This document shows positions 33,200 through 44,454 of a stretch of 64,000 nucleotides of DNA, in pieces. A program made the translations under genes and the position numbers. Each line of letters begins with the position of its first letter. Within the stretch, counting starts at the first letter, position 1. The notes under the pieces are model-generated. The model was not told where the DNA came from. It was given only the letters and a program-made list of their open reading frames with translations, and made no database searches. Source of the stretch: Mesostigma viride (taxonomy: Eukaryota; Streptophyta; Mesostigmatophyceae; Mesostigmatales; Mesostigmataceae); NCBI GenBank assembly GCA_009746045.1, contig RPFO01000819.1, forward strand, positions 810,382-874,381. The letters run 5' to 3'.

Positions 33200-34037
33200 T
33201 GTGCACCAACCGCCAGGCGATTCCTTAGCGCTGCGACCGGCGAATGTCGCAGGCTGATATGCCCTGAATGCAGCACGAGTGCCGTATGGGTGCTGCGTAA
33301 AACCCGGGGGTTGACAATTCGCAGATCAAGGATGTTGTACAATGCAGGGAAAAGCACGCGGGCGGGGGTCGCTACAATTCGCAGATATCCTCCGCCATGG
33401 CCAGATTTTGGACCCTTTTCCGACTGCACGAACAACGCGCCTGGCAACCCCGTATTGCCGTCTTCTTTCGACGGGCTGCACGTTTGCTAACTTACGTGCA
33501 CGTGGGCAGCCGTGGCCATCCATGCATGAGATAGAATACCTAATTGGCCATCATCATCGCGGGGCGGGCATCGCGGGCACACACAGACTTCGCTGCGCCT
33601 TCGCCAAGTGGACCGAGGCGGACGGACGCCTGCGCGACGGTCACAGCTGGACAACTCTGAGCCACCCAAGTCGCAGGTCGTAACCGCTAGCAAGCACAGG
33701 AGATCTCGGATACTTGCCCGGGTGGACGACCGCTCACCGACTGACTGATTGCCTGGGCGGAAGGGATAGGAATGCGAACTAGTGCGTCGGAACTACCGAT
33801 AGAAGTACACGACGACGTACAGCTCGGTAAGCACAGGGGGGAAGCCCGGAAGAGGCCTTCATTCTTACCCATCGACCAGGGCGCTGCAACACTAGAAACC
33901 GAAATCAGCCTCGATCGGATTTCACGCATTTCAGGCTAGCGGTCTTCGCGACTACGCCTAGACTGCCCTCGACTCTTTTTTTTCCCCGTCGGCTTCACTG
34001 GTTAGTGTTCAATCAAGAGGCTTTGATTAGTTTAGAC
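33200..34037. promoter_or_regulatory. divergent intergenic region between HDHD5-like and SUFB
   Basis: 838 bp between two divergent start codons, so it probably contains both promoters and 5' UTRs. No TATA box stands out; a CT-rich tract (33974-33987) lies about 55 bp before the SUFB ATG. Both-strand open frames here are GC-rich shadows. Confidence 0.45.
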
Positions 34038-37000
34038 ATGGCGGCGGTTCATTTGACCGCGACCGCCCAGCTGGCGATGGCTGCCTCCGTGTCTGCAGCG
34101 CCTGCTGCGTCCCAGGTTGCCCGGAGCCGTGGGGAAGTTTCGTCGAAGGGGAGCTTCAGGGGAGCGAGCCTGGCGTCTCGTCCACGGGCATCAGGGCGAA
34201 TAGTGTCTAGGACGTCACGGAAATGCGTAGCGACATCTTTACCGGAGGTAGAAGAAGAGGAATCGGAGGATATGAAGACGATCAGCAAGTTTTTGGATAG
34301 GGAGTACAAGTTCGGGTTCGTTTCCAACATTGAGAGCGTTTCTATCGGCAAAGGTTTAACCGAGGATACTGTCCGGTTGATATCGGCGAAGAAGAATGAG
34401 CCTGAATGGATGCTGGATTACAGAATCAAGGCTTACCGGAAGTGGCTGACGATGGAGGAGCCTCAGTGGTCTGATAATAAGTACCCCAAGATTGATTTCC
34501 AGGTCGGTTGCGGTTATAGTTTTGAGATGTCATATTTCTCTAGAATGTTATCGTTGCCCTTTACGATCCCTGGTGGATTTAGTCGTTGTTTGCCCTTGTG
34601 CCGCAGTGTCAGCGTTTCCCCACCCTCGAAATCTGGCTATCGTGATAAAGTAGTCAGTGAGGTGACAGCCATTGGAAACGGTTTGCCGAAGCGCAAACTT
34701 GTGCTAATTAGCCCATGGTGATGTGGGAAGTGGTATCCGCAGTGCTTCAGGGCCAAATGAGGAGTCCTCCATAGGATACTTGGCTGGCATGGCAAGGCTT
34801 TTTTTCAATGAACATGCTGGATTTTGCCTATATAAATGTTGTTGCATATAAAAATCTTACCATGCGTAGGGTTCCACTTCTGGTAATAGCTTAGTTTTTT
34901 CCCTTTTGCATTCAATACAGGGGCATGATGTTCCGTACCCCCCAAATGAAATCTAATAGATCTCAGTCACAGGCTGTGTAGGACAGTTTGTCGGACAGAT
35001 CGTGGTTTGTCGACCATCCAGCTATATGGGACGGCACTTTCTAGCATTCAATCTGGCCACAGGTCGGTGCCACCAGCAGCCCTTGTCCATCGGTGCCATC
35101 CTCGGCACTTGGGATAGGCAGTCCTGCCCACATGCCAGCAGGTTTTGATCGCCTGAAGGCGTCGTGCACCTGCCCACTCAGCCCCCTATTTATCAGCCTT
35201 ATCCTTCCATGTCCCCTCGGGATGTGCCAAAGAGGTGCTGGCCATGTCTCTAGTAGCTGTCAAGCCCTTAGTCCCCGTTGGCACCTTGCGGTGCTGGCAT
35301 TTCATACAAGGGCGGTCAGCATCCTGACGGCTGTGGTAGTTTACTGTCTTATTGTTACTTCTTATCTTATTATTGTTGTATGTTGTCATCATCACTGCCG
35401 TGGCCGCTGCGGTCACCATCTCTACGTCACCATAATAGTCCGTGGTTATCTCATCGATACTAGTCCCCATCGCCGTCAGCACCATTGCCTACTGCAGCAG
35501 CAGTGGCGGCGGCAGCACGAGAAGCAGCAGCAGCAGCGATGGCTTCGTTGCTGGTCGTGTCTGCCTTGTGCTGCCTGCATGCAGATCAAGGCACAAGCTG
35601 CATGCCTCGTGCGATTGGCGCGCCACAGGCCACAAATTCACCACCTGCGCAGCCAAACACCACCTGCGCAGCCAAACACCACCTGCGCACCTTGCCCGCT
35701 CCTCTCCCAGCAACCCTTGCAATCCCAGCAACCCGTGCCCTCGACCAACCGTGTTTTCTCTTGCCCCCCTCTTTGCTCCCCACGCCCATCTCTTTCCCCT
35801 CTCTCCTCCCCTTCTCCCGACCGCCCTCCCCTTCCCCTCTTTCTTTTTCTTTTTTCCAAAGCAGTTTCATCTTTATTGTTCCCAATAATGTCTCGTGAGA
35901 TGCACTTGTCTAACTAATTTGTTTCCCCTGCACCCCTATCCTTTGCTGGCTGTCTTCCCTCTACTGCCCCCCTCCTCGTCCTCTCTCCCTTCCCCTTTTC
36001 TCCCCCCCCCCCCCCCCGACTCCTCCCGCCCCCCCCCCCCCCAGGACATCTGCTACTACTCTGAGCCCAAGACCAAGCCGAGCGTGGACAGCCTCGAGGA
36101 GGTCGACCCGGAGCTGCTGCGCACGTTTGACAAGCTGGGCATTCCCCTCGCGGAACAGAAGCGCCTGGCCAACGTTAAGCCAGTCGCGGTGGACGCCGTC
36201 TTTGACAGCGTTTCGATCGCGACCACTTTCAAGAAGGACCTGGCCAAGGCGGGTGTCATCTTCTGCTCCATCAGCGAGGCGGTCAAGGAGCACCCGGAGC
36301 TGATCAAGAAGGTAGGCGGTGGGCAGAGAGGAGGGGGGCATATGGAGTGAAGTGGAGGTGTGTTGCTATTGGGGGTAGAGAGAGGTAGCGTCCATGTTAC
36401 TGTATGCCATCTTCTGATAGCGGTGTGGCTTGTTGTGGTTGTCGTTTTTCGCTCTATCAGTGAAACCATCCAAAAAGATAGGATCAATAGGTCGTCATTA
36501 TCCCAGTTGTTGCTATCTACAAGATAGGATGGATAGGTCTTTATGCCAGTAGTTGCTGTTTATAAGATAGGATTGATAGGCTGTCATTATGCCAATAATT
36601 GCTGTCCTGAAATAAGCTAGGCCCCATGCCGTGCGCTCGGCTTGGAACGTTAAGGTGGGTGGCCACCATGTGGGTGACAATGAGCATGTCCCTTACCACC
36701 GGCACTCTTTCAACGGACCATGCGCTGAGAATTGCGTACGTTGTGTAATTTTTTCTCACAGAATATGTAGTGATTCGTGCGTTGCATGATTCGTGCGTGA
36801 TGTCCGTCGTGCTCACAGAATATGTAGTGATTCGTGCGTTGCATGATTCGTGCGTGATGTCCGTCGTGCTCACAGAATAGGTAGTGATTCGTGCGTTGCA
36901 TGATTCGTGCGTGATGTCCGTCGTGCTCACAGAATATGTAGTGATTCGTGCGTTGCATGATTCGTGCGTGATGTCCGTCGTGCTCACAGAATATGTAGTG

Positions 37001-37679
37001 ATTCGTGCGTTGCATGATTCGTGCATGATGTCCGTCGTGCTCACAGAATATGTAGTGATTCGTGCGTTGCATGATTCGTGCGTGATGTCCGTCGTGCTCA
37101 CAGAATAGGTAGTGATTCGTGCGTTGCATGATTCGTGCGTGATGTCCGTCGTGCTCACAGAATATGTAGTGATTCGTGCGTTGCATGATTCGTGCGTGAT
37201 GTCCGTCGTGCTCACAGAATATGTAGTGATTCGTGCGTTACATGATTCGTGCGTGATGTCCGTCGTGCTCACAGAACATGTAGTGATTCGTGCGTTGCAT
37301 GATTCGTGCGTGATGTCCGTCGTGCTCATGCAGTGTCATCTGCGTCGACCCTTTGTCAAATTTGCCCCCGCCCGCGGGCAGTATCAAGTATCAGCTTGTG
37401 TTAAAATCAGCATGTGCTCCTCTCCCCCTTGTCCTTGTGCTTCGCATCCCTTTGCGACGACTGCTCCCGCCCTTTGGCCGTGTATTGCCAACGTCCAACG
37501 CAAAAAGGTATCAACCGGTCTCTCTCTGCTCCCGCTTCCTCCCCCCCGCCCCCCCCCAAACATACACACAGTACCTGGGCTCGGTCGTCCCCGTGGCCGA
37601 CAACTACTACGCGGCGCTGAACGCGGCGGTCTTCTCGGACGGCTCCTTCTGCTACATCCCCAAGGACACGATCTGCCCG

Positions 37680-37712
<33 letters not shown>

Positions 37713-39551
37713 AGCGAGACGGGCCAGTTTGAGCGCACGCTCATCGTGGCAGAGGAGAACAGCCACGTGTCCTACCTGGAGGGGTGCACCGCGCCATCGT
37801 ACGTAGCCCTGTCCGTTGTGCATGCTGCCCTTGCGCTGTGCTTGCCGCGTATTGCGTGCCATGCTCTGTGCTTGCGGCGTATTGTGTTTGTTCGCTGCGC
37901 GATATGCGCTGTTGGTTCAACACTCACAGCGACCCTCGTGATGACAATGGTATGATCAGTTGTATACAACAGTGTCATAACTACGGGATGGATGTTGCCT
38001 TCTGATTGTTTTTCATGCAAGTCTCAACTCCTCTCCCGTGTCCTCACACCATGTGGATCGGCCCCTACGCCTGCTCCCTTTCGGTTGAATTGCCCCGTAT
38101 GCCTGCTCCCTTTCATTGGTATTGGCCCCTATGCCTGCTCCCTTTCATGTGGATCTGCCCCTATGCCTGCTCCTTTTCGGTTGGCCCCCTCCTGCCTGGC
38201 CCCCCCCACGCCCATCCCCCTCTTGCGCCTCCCCCCCTGGTGCCACTCGCCCCCCTCCTCCATGCCTGCCCCCCTATGGTTGCGTGCGCCAGCTACGACA
38301 AGAACCAGCTGCACGCGGCCGTGGTCGAGCTGTACGCGGCGGCGGGTGCCGAGATCAAGTACTCCACCGTCCAGAACTGGTATGCGGGCGACAAGGACGG
38401 GCTGGGCGGCATCTACAACTTTGTGACCAAGCGCGGGCTGTGCGCGGGCGCGCGGTCCAAGATCAGCTGGACACAGGTCGAGACGGGCAGCGCGATCACG
38501 TGGAAGTACCCGAGCGTGGTGCTGGCGGGCGACAACAGCGTGGGCGAGTTCTACTCGGTCGCGCTCACCAACAATCACCAGCAGGTGAGCGGTCAGCCTC
38601 AGCAAGCACTAGAGGCTAAAAGGTCATGCCCAGGGCATGGGTGAGCGCGAGGTTCCATGCCTACGCATGTTTGTGGCAGTGAGTTTGGGCGCCCGAGCCA
38701 GTTTGTTGCAGCGAGGTTGAGCGCCTAGGCTCGGCCTGTGGGTGAGGGCACATGCGGTGTGTGTGTGAGGGTTATTATGTGGGAGGACACGCAGGCAAGA
38801 ATGCGTGCTCAATTGCTGGCCCTGTGCGTGCTGCGCATGTGCTACCATGATGGCATGCTGCAGGCCGACACGGGCACCAAGGTGATCCATGTGGGCAAGA
38901 ACACGCACTCATGCCCTTTTTGCTTGTACCCTTGTGCCATGCTCTTGACTTTTATATCTTGCGCCCCACAGGCCGACACGGGCACCAAGATGGTCCATGT
39001 GGGTAAGAACACGCACTCACGCCCTTTTTGCTTGTACCCTTGTGCCATGCTCTTGACTTTTATTTCTTGCGCCCCACAGGCCGACACGGGCACCAAGATG
39101 GTCCATGTGGGTAAGAACACGCGCTCCCGCATCGTCTCGAAGGGAATCAGCGCGGGGCGGTCCGTCAACTGCTACCGCGGCCTGGTGCAGGTCAACCCGG
39201 GCGCCACGGGCGCGCGCAACTACTCACAGTGTGACTCCATGCTGATTGGCGACAAGGCGGGCGCCAACACATACCCCTACATCCAGGTAAGGAGCAGCCT
39301 AAACCAACACAGTAAATACCGTAGAACAAGTGCCATGGCAGGTACCCATACATCCAGGTAAGCTCCTACCGTCGTACATTACATATAACATATTGAAAGT
39401 TCTATAATGCAAGGCACTCTCCCTGCCTATAGGTAAGGCGCAACTCAGGTTATACCAGAGTGTTGCGTTCTACCCGCGACACCCAGGTAATTCGGCGTAC
39501 GCTACGCGGTGGTGCCTACGTTCTCCTCGCCTTCGCCTTCGCCCTCGCCCT

Positions 39552-39596
<45 letters not shown>

Positions 39597-40840
39597 GCGC
39601 GCGCCCGCGCCTCGCCCTCGCCGCTCCTCTCCCTCTCCCTCTCCCTCTCCCTCTCCCTCTCCCTCTCCCTCTCCCTCTCCCTCTCCCTCTCCTCTCCCTC
39701 TCCCTCTCCCTCTCCCTCTCCCTCTCCCTCTCCCTCTCCCTCTCCCTCTCCTCTCCCTCTCCCTCTCCCTCTCCCTCTCCCTCTCCCTCTCCCTCTCCCT
39801 CTCCCTCTCCCTCTCCCTCTCCCTCTCCCTCTCCCTCTCCCTCTCCCTCTCCCTCTCCCTCTCCCTCTCCCTCTCCCTCTCCCTCTCCCTCTCCCTCTCC
39901 CTCTCCCTCTCCCTCTCCCTCTCCCTCTCCCTCTCCCTCTCCCTCTCCCTCTCCCTCTCCCTCTCCCTCTCCCTCTCCCTCTCCCTCTCCCTCTCCCTCT
40001 CCCTCTCCCTCTCCCTCTCCCTCTCCCTCTCCCTCTCCCTCTCCCTCTCCCTCTCCCTCTCCAACTGTTCCCACTCCCACTCTCACTCTCAGTCCCACTC
40101 CCGCTCCCGCTCCCGCTCCCGCTCCCGCTCCCGCTCCCGCTCCCGCTCCCGCTCCCGCTCCCGCTCCCGCTCCCACCTCACTCCCACTCCCACTCCCATT
40201 GCCGCGCCCACTCCCACGCCCACGCCCACGCCCACTCCCACTCCCACTCCCACTCCCACTTCCGCCCCCACTCCTACTCCCACTCCCACTCCCGCGCCGG
40301 CGCCCACTCCCACTCCCACTCCCACTCCCACTCCCACTCCCACTCCCACTCCCACTCCCACTCCCACTCCCACTCCCACTCCCACTCCCACTCCCACTCC
40401 CGCGCCCACTCTCACTCCCCCTCCCGCGCCCGCACCCACTCCCACTCTGTCTGCAGGTCCTCCGCTTCTCCTTGTCTCCCTGTCCTTTTTCTCCCCACCC
40501 CCTCGTGTCTCTGCTCGGTCCCCCCCCTTTCATACCTCTTGTTCCTTCCCCCCTTCATCCTTTCTCCCCTCTTCCCCCCTTCATTCCTCCCCCCTTTTCA
40601 CCCCCCTGTTATCCCCCGCAGGTGCGTGACCCGAGCGCCAAGGTGGAACACGAGGCGAGCACGAGCAAGATCGGGGAGGACCAGCTCTTCTACTTCCAGC
40701 AGCGCGGCATCGGGACCGAGCAGGCCGTGGGCGCGATCATCTCAGGCTTCTGCCGTGAGGTGTTCAACGAGCTGCCGATGGAGTTCGCGGCCGAGGTCAA
40801 CCAGCTCATGTCCCTCAAGCTGGAGGGCAGCGTGGGATAG
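34038..40840 (+). CDS. SUFB: Fe-S cluster scaffold SufB, plastid-targeted (6 exons)
   Basis: Exons: 34038-34502, 36045-36311, 37572-37798, 38293-38584, 39080-39286, 40622-40840. They sum to 1,677 nt, or 558 residues, matching plant SufB length. All introns are GT-AG. SufB forms the SufBC2D scaffold that assembles [4Fe-4S] clusters in plastids. Residues 1 to about 75 are Ala/Ser/Arg-rich (transit peptide). The core starts [17 protein letters not shown]. Conserved blocks: [53 protein letters not shown] (Cys316), [58 protein letters not shown] (Cys468, equivalent of the essential E. coli Cys405) and [14 protein letters not shown] (His496, equivalent of His433). The start is the first ATG in frame; an in-frame GTG upstream is unlikely. 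Introns carry large repeats. Two extra in-frame copies of the exon-5 start lie upstream of it. Confidence 0.97.
34503..36044 (+). other. SUFB intron 1, with poly-C acceptor tract
   Basis: GT at 34503, AG at 36043-36044. The last about 150 bp are almost pure pyrimidine. Two C homopolymers, one of about 15-17 and one of about 14 bases, lie directly before the acceptor. 35640-35690 has 17-bp tandem copies of 'cacctgcgcagccaaac'. Overlapping open frames (35093-35917) are not supported. Confidence 0.75.
36761..37330 (+). repeat. 57-bp tandem repeat in SUFB intron 2, 10 copies
   Basis: The unit contains TGATTCGTGCGTTGCATGAT, 'tcgtgcgtgatgtccg' and 'tcgtgctcacagaatatgtag'. Being 19 codons long and stop-free, it gives long repetitive frames on both strands. 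Within the unit 'attcgtgcgt' occurs twice. Confidence 0.95.
38864..39079 (+). repeat. two in-frame 108-bp copies of the SUFB exon-5 acceptor region
   Basis: Copies begin at 38864 and 38972; the genuine exon 5 starts at 39080. Each unit has the first about 52 nt of exon 5 (ADTGTK.(V/I)HVGKNT) plus 56 nt of preceding intron, including a CAG acceptor. The 36-codon unit has no stop, so all three acceptors are in the same phase. Confidence 0.95.
39345..39362 (+). repeat. duplicate of the SUFB exon-5 donor edge
   Basis: 'tacccatacatccaggtaag' copies the true exon-5 end ('tacccctacatccaggtaag', 39273-39292). It creates a second consensus donor 70 bp downstream. Confidence 0.75.
39530..40445 (+). 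repeat. hexanucleotide microsatellite ladder in SUFB intron 5
   Basis: Successive zones: (CGCCCG)n to about 39615, (CCCTCT)n about 39620-40062, (CCCGCT)n about 40095-40172, (CCCACT)n about 40173-40445. It is almost pure pyrimidine on the plus strand. Long Ser/Leu/Pro or Arg/Glu frames on either strand are translation of the repeat. Confidence 0.95.
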
Positions 40841-42534
40841 GCTACTAGGCCGTCCGGCCCTGCGCCACATGGCAGGCTGGAGATGGGCCATGCGGCATGG
40901 GAACAAATAGTGCACACGCAGGCCCGTGCAGCATGGTATGGGTTTACCATGGAGTCACGTAACATCGGGAATAGGAGACAGGGGCGAGGTGACCTAGCTC
41001 ATGCTCATGTGGTCAAGGGGGAGGGCAGCACGGGTAAGTGAGAAGGGGGCAGGCTGGAACCGGCGGTGGTGCGCAGATTGCCCCGTCGGCAAGCCATCAC
41101 TGCGTGTGCAGGCAGATGTGCGCGGCAATGAGCTCAGCTCCCAAGGCCCGTTAAAAGACAGGTGTTGTAGGTGCCACCAACAGAGGCACAAGGGGTGGCA
41201 CCTGATTTTCGCAAGGGGGATATCCTTACCGGGGGACAGGGCCAGGAGAGCGCAGCATGGATGCAGGGCCATGGGAGTGCGGGCACCCGTGAGCTTTCTC
41301 GTCGGACTACCAGCGCGCCAACGGGGCACGCAAAGAGCCAAAAACACCGCTGGACCGCTCCTTTTTCTGCGAGCCTTCTGGGTGGAGCAGCCGTGGCTTG
41401 AGGAGGGCGGAACGATGAGGCGGTGAAAGGTACGATCGACTGCATTGGCTGTATCGGGTGCGGCGGGGCTGCGAACACGATGTCAGGCAGGGCCGACGAT
41501 GTGCCTGAGGATGTCGTCCCGCATGTGTGCGTGCATGGGCTAATTAATGGCACAACCCGGCGGGCCTTATCAGTTAGGTGGGCAGAACAACCTGTTCCAG
41601 GAATTGCGAGAAGTCGGACTAACTGCTGGGTTGCTGCCTGGAATGGTTACAAATCACTCTGGCATCTGCACTGGATTCCCTGCCAGGTTCCTAGGGACTC
41701 GCCATCAGTGAGACATGGATGAAGGCAGCGCTTACATTGCCCGCTGCAGCTGATTAGCCTGTCTTCACTGGATGCCCAGCTGTTGTACATATTGACCAGG
41801 GCCTATATCCCAACTGACTATGGACAAGGGATGCTTGGAGCTGCAGCACGATCTGTCCCCATGTTCGATGAGAAATGTGGCCGAAATTCGATAGCTTGTG
41901 TACTTTTCCTGTGACAACTGGCCGCATTGTCCAGTCAGGTAGTTTCTTTCTGAGTAAGCATGAATCAATTGCAAAGATTTACTTTTTCCAAACACAAACC
42001 GTGTGTTGCGATGCCTTTGTGGCTGATTTCGCAATACTAAGCTAGCCTGACCCCATACCGTTTGCACCGGCCGGCTTGTATACCTGAGCATGCAAATGTA
42101 CGTGTCGATCGTTCTGCATTATACTATGTACTACCTGGACATAAAATGGGTCGTGCCATCAAGCCTGTATTTTCCAAACAATTAATGTAAATGACTGGAC
42201 AAGAACGTATAGTGGTGGAGTGAATGTTCCCCAAGCAAGCTACATGGTCGTGTATCCATTCACAGCAAACGAGCACAGCTAACGGGCGGCTCGTTGCTTC
42301 TACCACTACAGCATCGATGCTATAGTGGAATTCTACGACTATACGGCATCCAGAATTAATGTAAAGCTACCTGGCAGGTTGCAGCTACTGAGTTAAGTTG
42401 TGTGAGACGACAAATATCCACACGCATGGGTGGGCACACAAATCCTTTCTGCTGGTGTACAGCTAGATATGGCCTTTTCTTCTACGTATGACCAGCACGG
42501 CCGGCTACCCATTGTAAGGATCCATAGCTTACTA
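40841..42534. other. intergenic downstream of SUFB, no gene recognised
   Basis: Holds the SUFB 3' UTR, which I cannot delimit; there is no clear polyadenylation signal. The rest has only short or compositionally random frames. No transposon termini were found before the LINE fragment at 42535. Confidence 0.45.
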
Positions 42535-42642
42535 CGCCGCAAGGCCCGCACCTTCAAAGAACAGCTAGTCGCAGACATGTGGGGGCTAGGTCTCTCCGTG
42601 ATTTGGAACAAGATGAATAATTAATTAATTAATTAATTAATA
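42535..42642 (+). mobile_element. LINE family B scrap joined tail-to-tail to family D
   Basis: This is about 80 bp of the family-B C-terminus (RRKARTFKEQLV.DM.GLGLS). It breaks off within codons (IWNKMNN) directly into (TTAA)n, which is shared with the inverted family-D tail that follows. Confidence 0.75.
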
Positions 42643-43990
42643 GACACGTGACTGCGTCACGTGAGCATAAGTCCTCAGTGGGAGGGGAACATGGGATGGA
42701 ATGGATGGTATAAGCTATCTAGGTCCTAGTTACAGGGGTGTGGGCACCGCGGCCCGAATCGCTATGAATGCCATACTTGGTCACACGCGGAGCCCCCACA
42801 GGCTTGGGGGTGGTCTCCTTCATCACTACTTGCCATCTATCCTTGCGCACCATCTGCCTCCATATTACAGACAAACCAGGAGGCTGCCCGGGGGTGAGCC
42901 CGTCACGTCTAGTGTAGCACATGTATGTCCATGCCGAGTCTATCACGAAATGTCCACGGGTGGCGGCCCTGCCGCGCGCGGCCGGGGGCACGCCAGGTTA
43001 GGACATATCGCCCAGGCTGGGCGGGCTTGGTGCCAGCTAGTCTATCTGAGGTATCTACCTGATCTGTGCGGGCCAGGTGCCCGGCTAGGCCCAGGCGCCT
43101 GTGCCTAATAATGTGGGAAACATAGGGCAAATCAGCGTACAAATCCTCATTACTAATGTGCAAACCAAAGGGGATGTTAAGGGCCTTGCGCAGCATCGTG
43201 GTGACGGCGCCGTCGAGTCGTTGCTCCAGCTCCTGCGTCAGTGCCCACGTCTCGGCGCCGTAGGTCAGGATCGTCAGAATGACGACCTTGAAGAGGTCAC
43301 GCTTGACGATCCGGGGTAGGGCGGGGTTGCTCCACCAGCGGCGGTGGTCATGGAGGTGCGCCCACGCCATGCCGGTCCGTGTCGTCATGTCGTCCTCGCA
43401 GTCGGGAAGCCAACTGCCGAGCAGCTTCAAGCGGCCTGAAGGAGGGTAGTTGACCTCGGCATCGTCTAAGAGGCGGAGTGTGGGTGGGCGCCCTGCCATG
43501 CCGAGGGCCAGGGCCTCCGTTTTGGCTGATTTCTAGACCAACCGCCCGAGCCTCGAGCGCCAGGCAGTCCAGCCAAAGTTGGGCAGACTCCGGCTTCTCG
43601 ATGAGCGTGATGTCGTCGGCATAAATTATGTAGGTCAGCTAGTAAATTCTGCTTGTTAGTCGGCCCCCCTTCCCCAAGCTCGTTCACGATCGCTAGGCCA
43701 GGGGCACGGCCTGCAATGCTAACAAAGCGAGCACGTGCCTGGCGCATAACATAATCCACTACAATAATAAACAGGTACGGCGACAGGACGCAACCCTGCC
43801 AGACGCCGGTCTGCAGTGGGCATGGCGGGGTAATGCCGTGTTGAGTGCGCACCGAAGTGGTCGACCCCTCATACAGCGTGCGGATGACGGTAATCAGGGG
43901 AGTGGGGACGCGAGCGCGAGCAAGTACAGCCCATAGAGCGTCCCAGAGGACAGAATCAAAAGCCTTGATGAAGTCGACGAAGATCTGGAT
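42643..43990 (-). mobile_element. LINE family D, RT to 3' end
   Basis: Minus orientation. RT begins in motif A (VDFIKAFDSVLWDALWAVLA, 43985-43900), then GVWQGCVLSPYLFIIVVDYV, a damaged YADD region near 43620, KLLGSWLPDCEDDMTTRTGM, LTYGAETWALTQEL, and RHRRLGLAGHLARTDQVDTS. The C-terminus ends around 42720, followed by the palindrome CACGTGACGCAGTCACGTG (42645-42663) and a TTAA tail. At least three frameshifts are present. The 5' end is cut in RT motif A, where a family-B fragment abuts. Confidence 0.85.
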
Positions 43991-44275
43991 GGAACAAGAT
44001 GATGGTCAAGGCCAAGTGGGCCCAGGTTATTGAGGACAACGAACACCCTCCCGTGGGGAAGCGCCCGCGTGTGCAAACATATGGGAGGCACTCCAGACAG
44101 GTCCCCTAGGGTAGAGAGCTTAGACTAGTTGTTGTAGATAGATGTCAGTGTAGATAGATTAGACCGGTAGGACTGTTTGCACCCGGCCATCCATCCATCC
44201 ATCGGGGTTAATGCTCCGTGACTCCCCAACGGGAGCACGAGTCTAATTAATTAATTAATTGATTAATTGATTAAT
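43987..44275 (+). mobile_element. LINE family B, 3' end fragment
   Basis: C-terminal codons (KWAQVIEDNEHPPVGKRPRV), then the 3' UTR with CCATCCATCCATCC, hairpin GTGACTCCC-CAAC-GGGAGCAC (about 44218-44240) and a (TTAA)n tail (about 44245-44280). Confidence 0.85.
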
Positions 44276-44454
44276 TAATAGCTTACTAAATCAACCTCAA
44301 GCAGGGCAACCAGTCCAGAAATCCAAAGTGATTCAGAGAAAGCATTTGCATAAATGAGTCACTGTCGCGAGCGCATTACCAGTAGTCCGCCGGCAGTGCC
44401 ATGCGACTTTTAAACCGCGTCCATGCAATAATTAAAGCATTTTTCAACACATAG
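44276..44454. other. unassigned spacer between LINE pieces
   Basis: Unique sequence with no recognisable feature. Confidence 0.4.

Noticed and set aside
34005-34037. Upstream GTG start for SUFB
   Set aside because: A eukaryotic start is expected at ATG 34038, which begins a typical transit peptide.
36541-37329. 262-codon frame with a 19-residue repeat
   Set aside because: 57-bp minisatellite in an intron, open on both strands because 57 is a multiple of three.
39502-40533. Gly/Ser and Arg/Glu repeat proteins of 180-440 residues
   Set aside because: Hexanucleotide microsatellite inside SUFB intron 5; the plus-strand frame only becomes real protein at exon 6.
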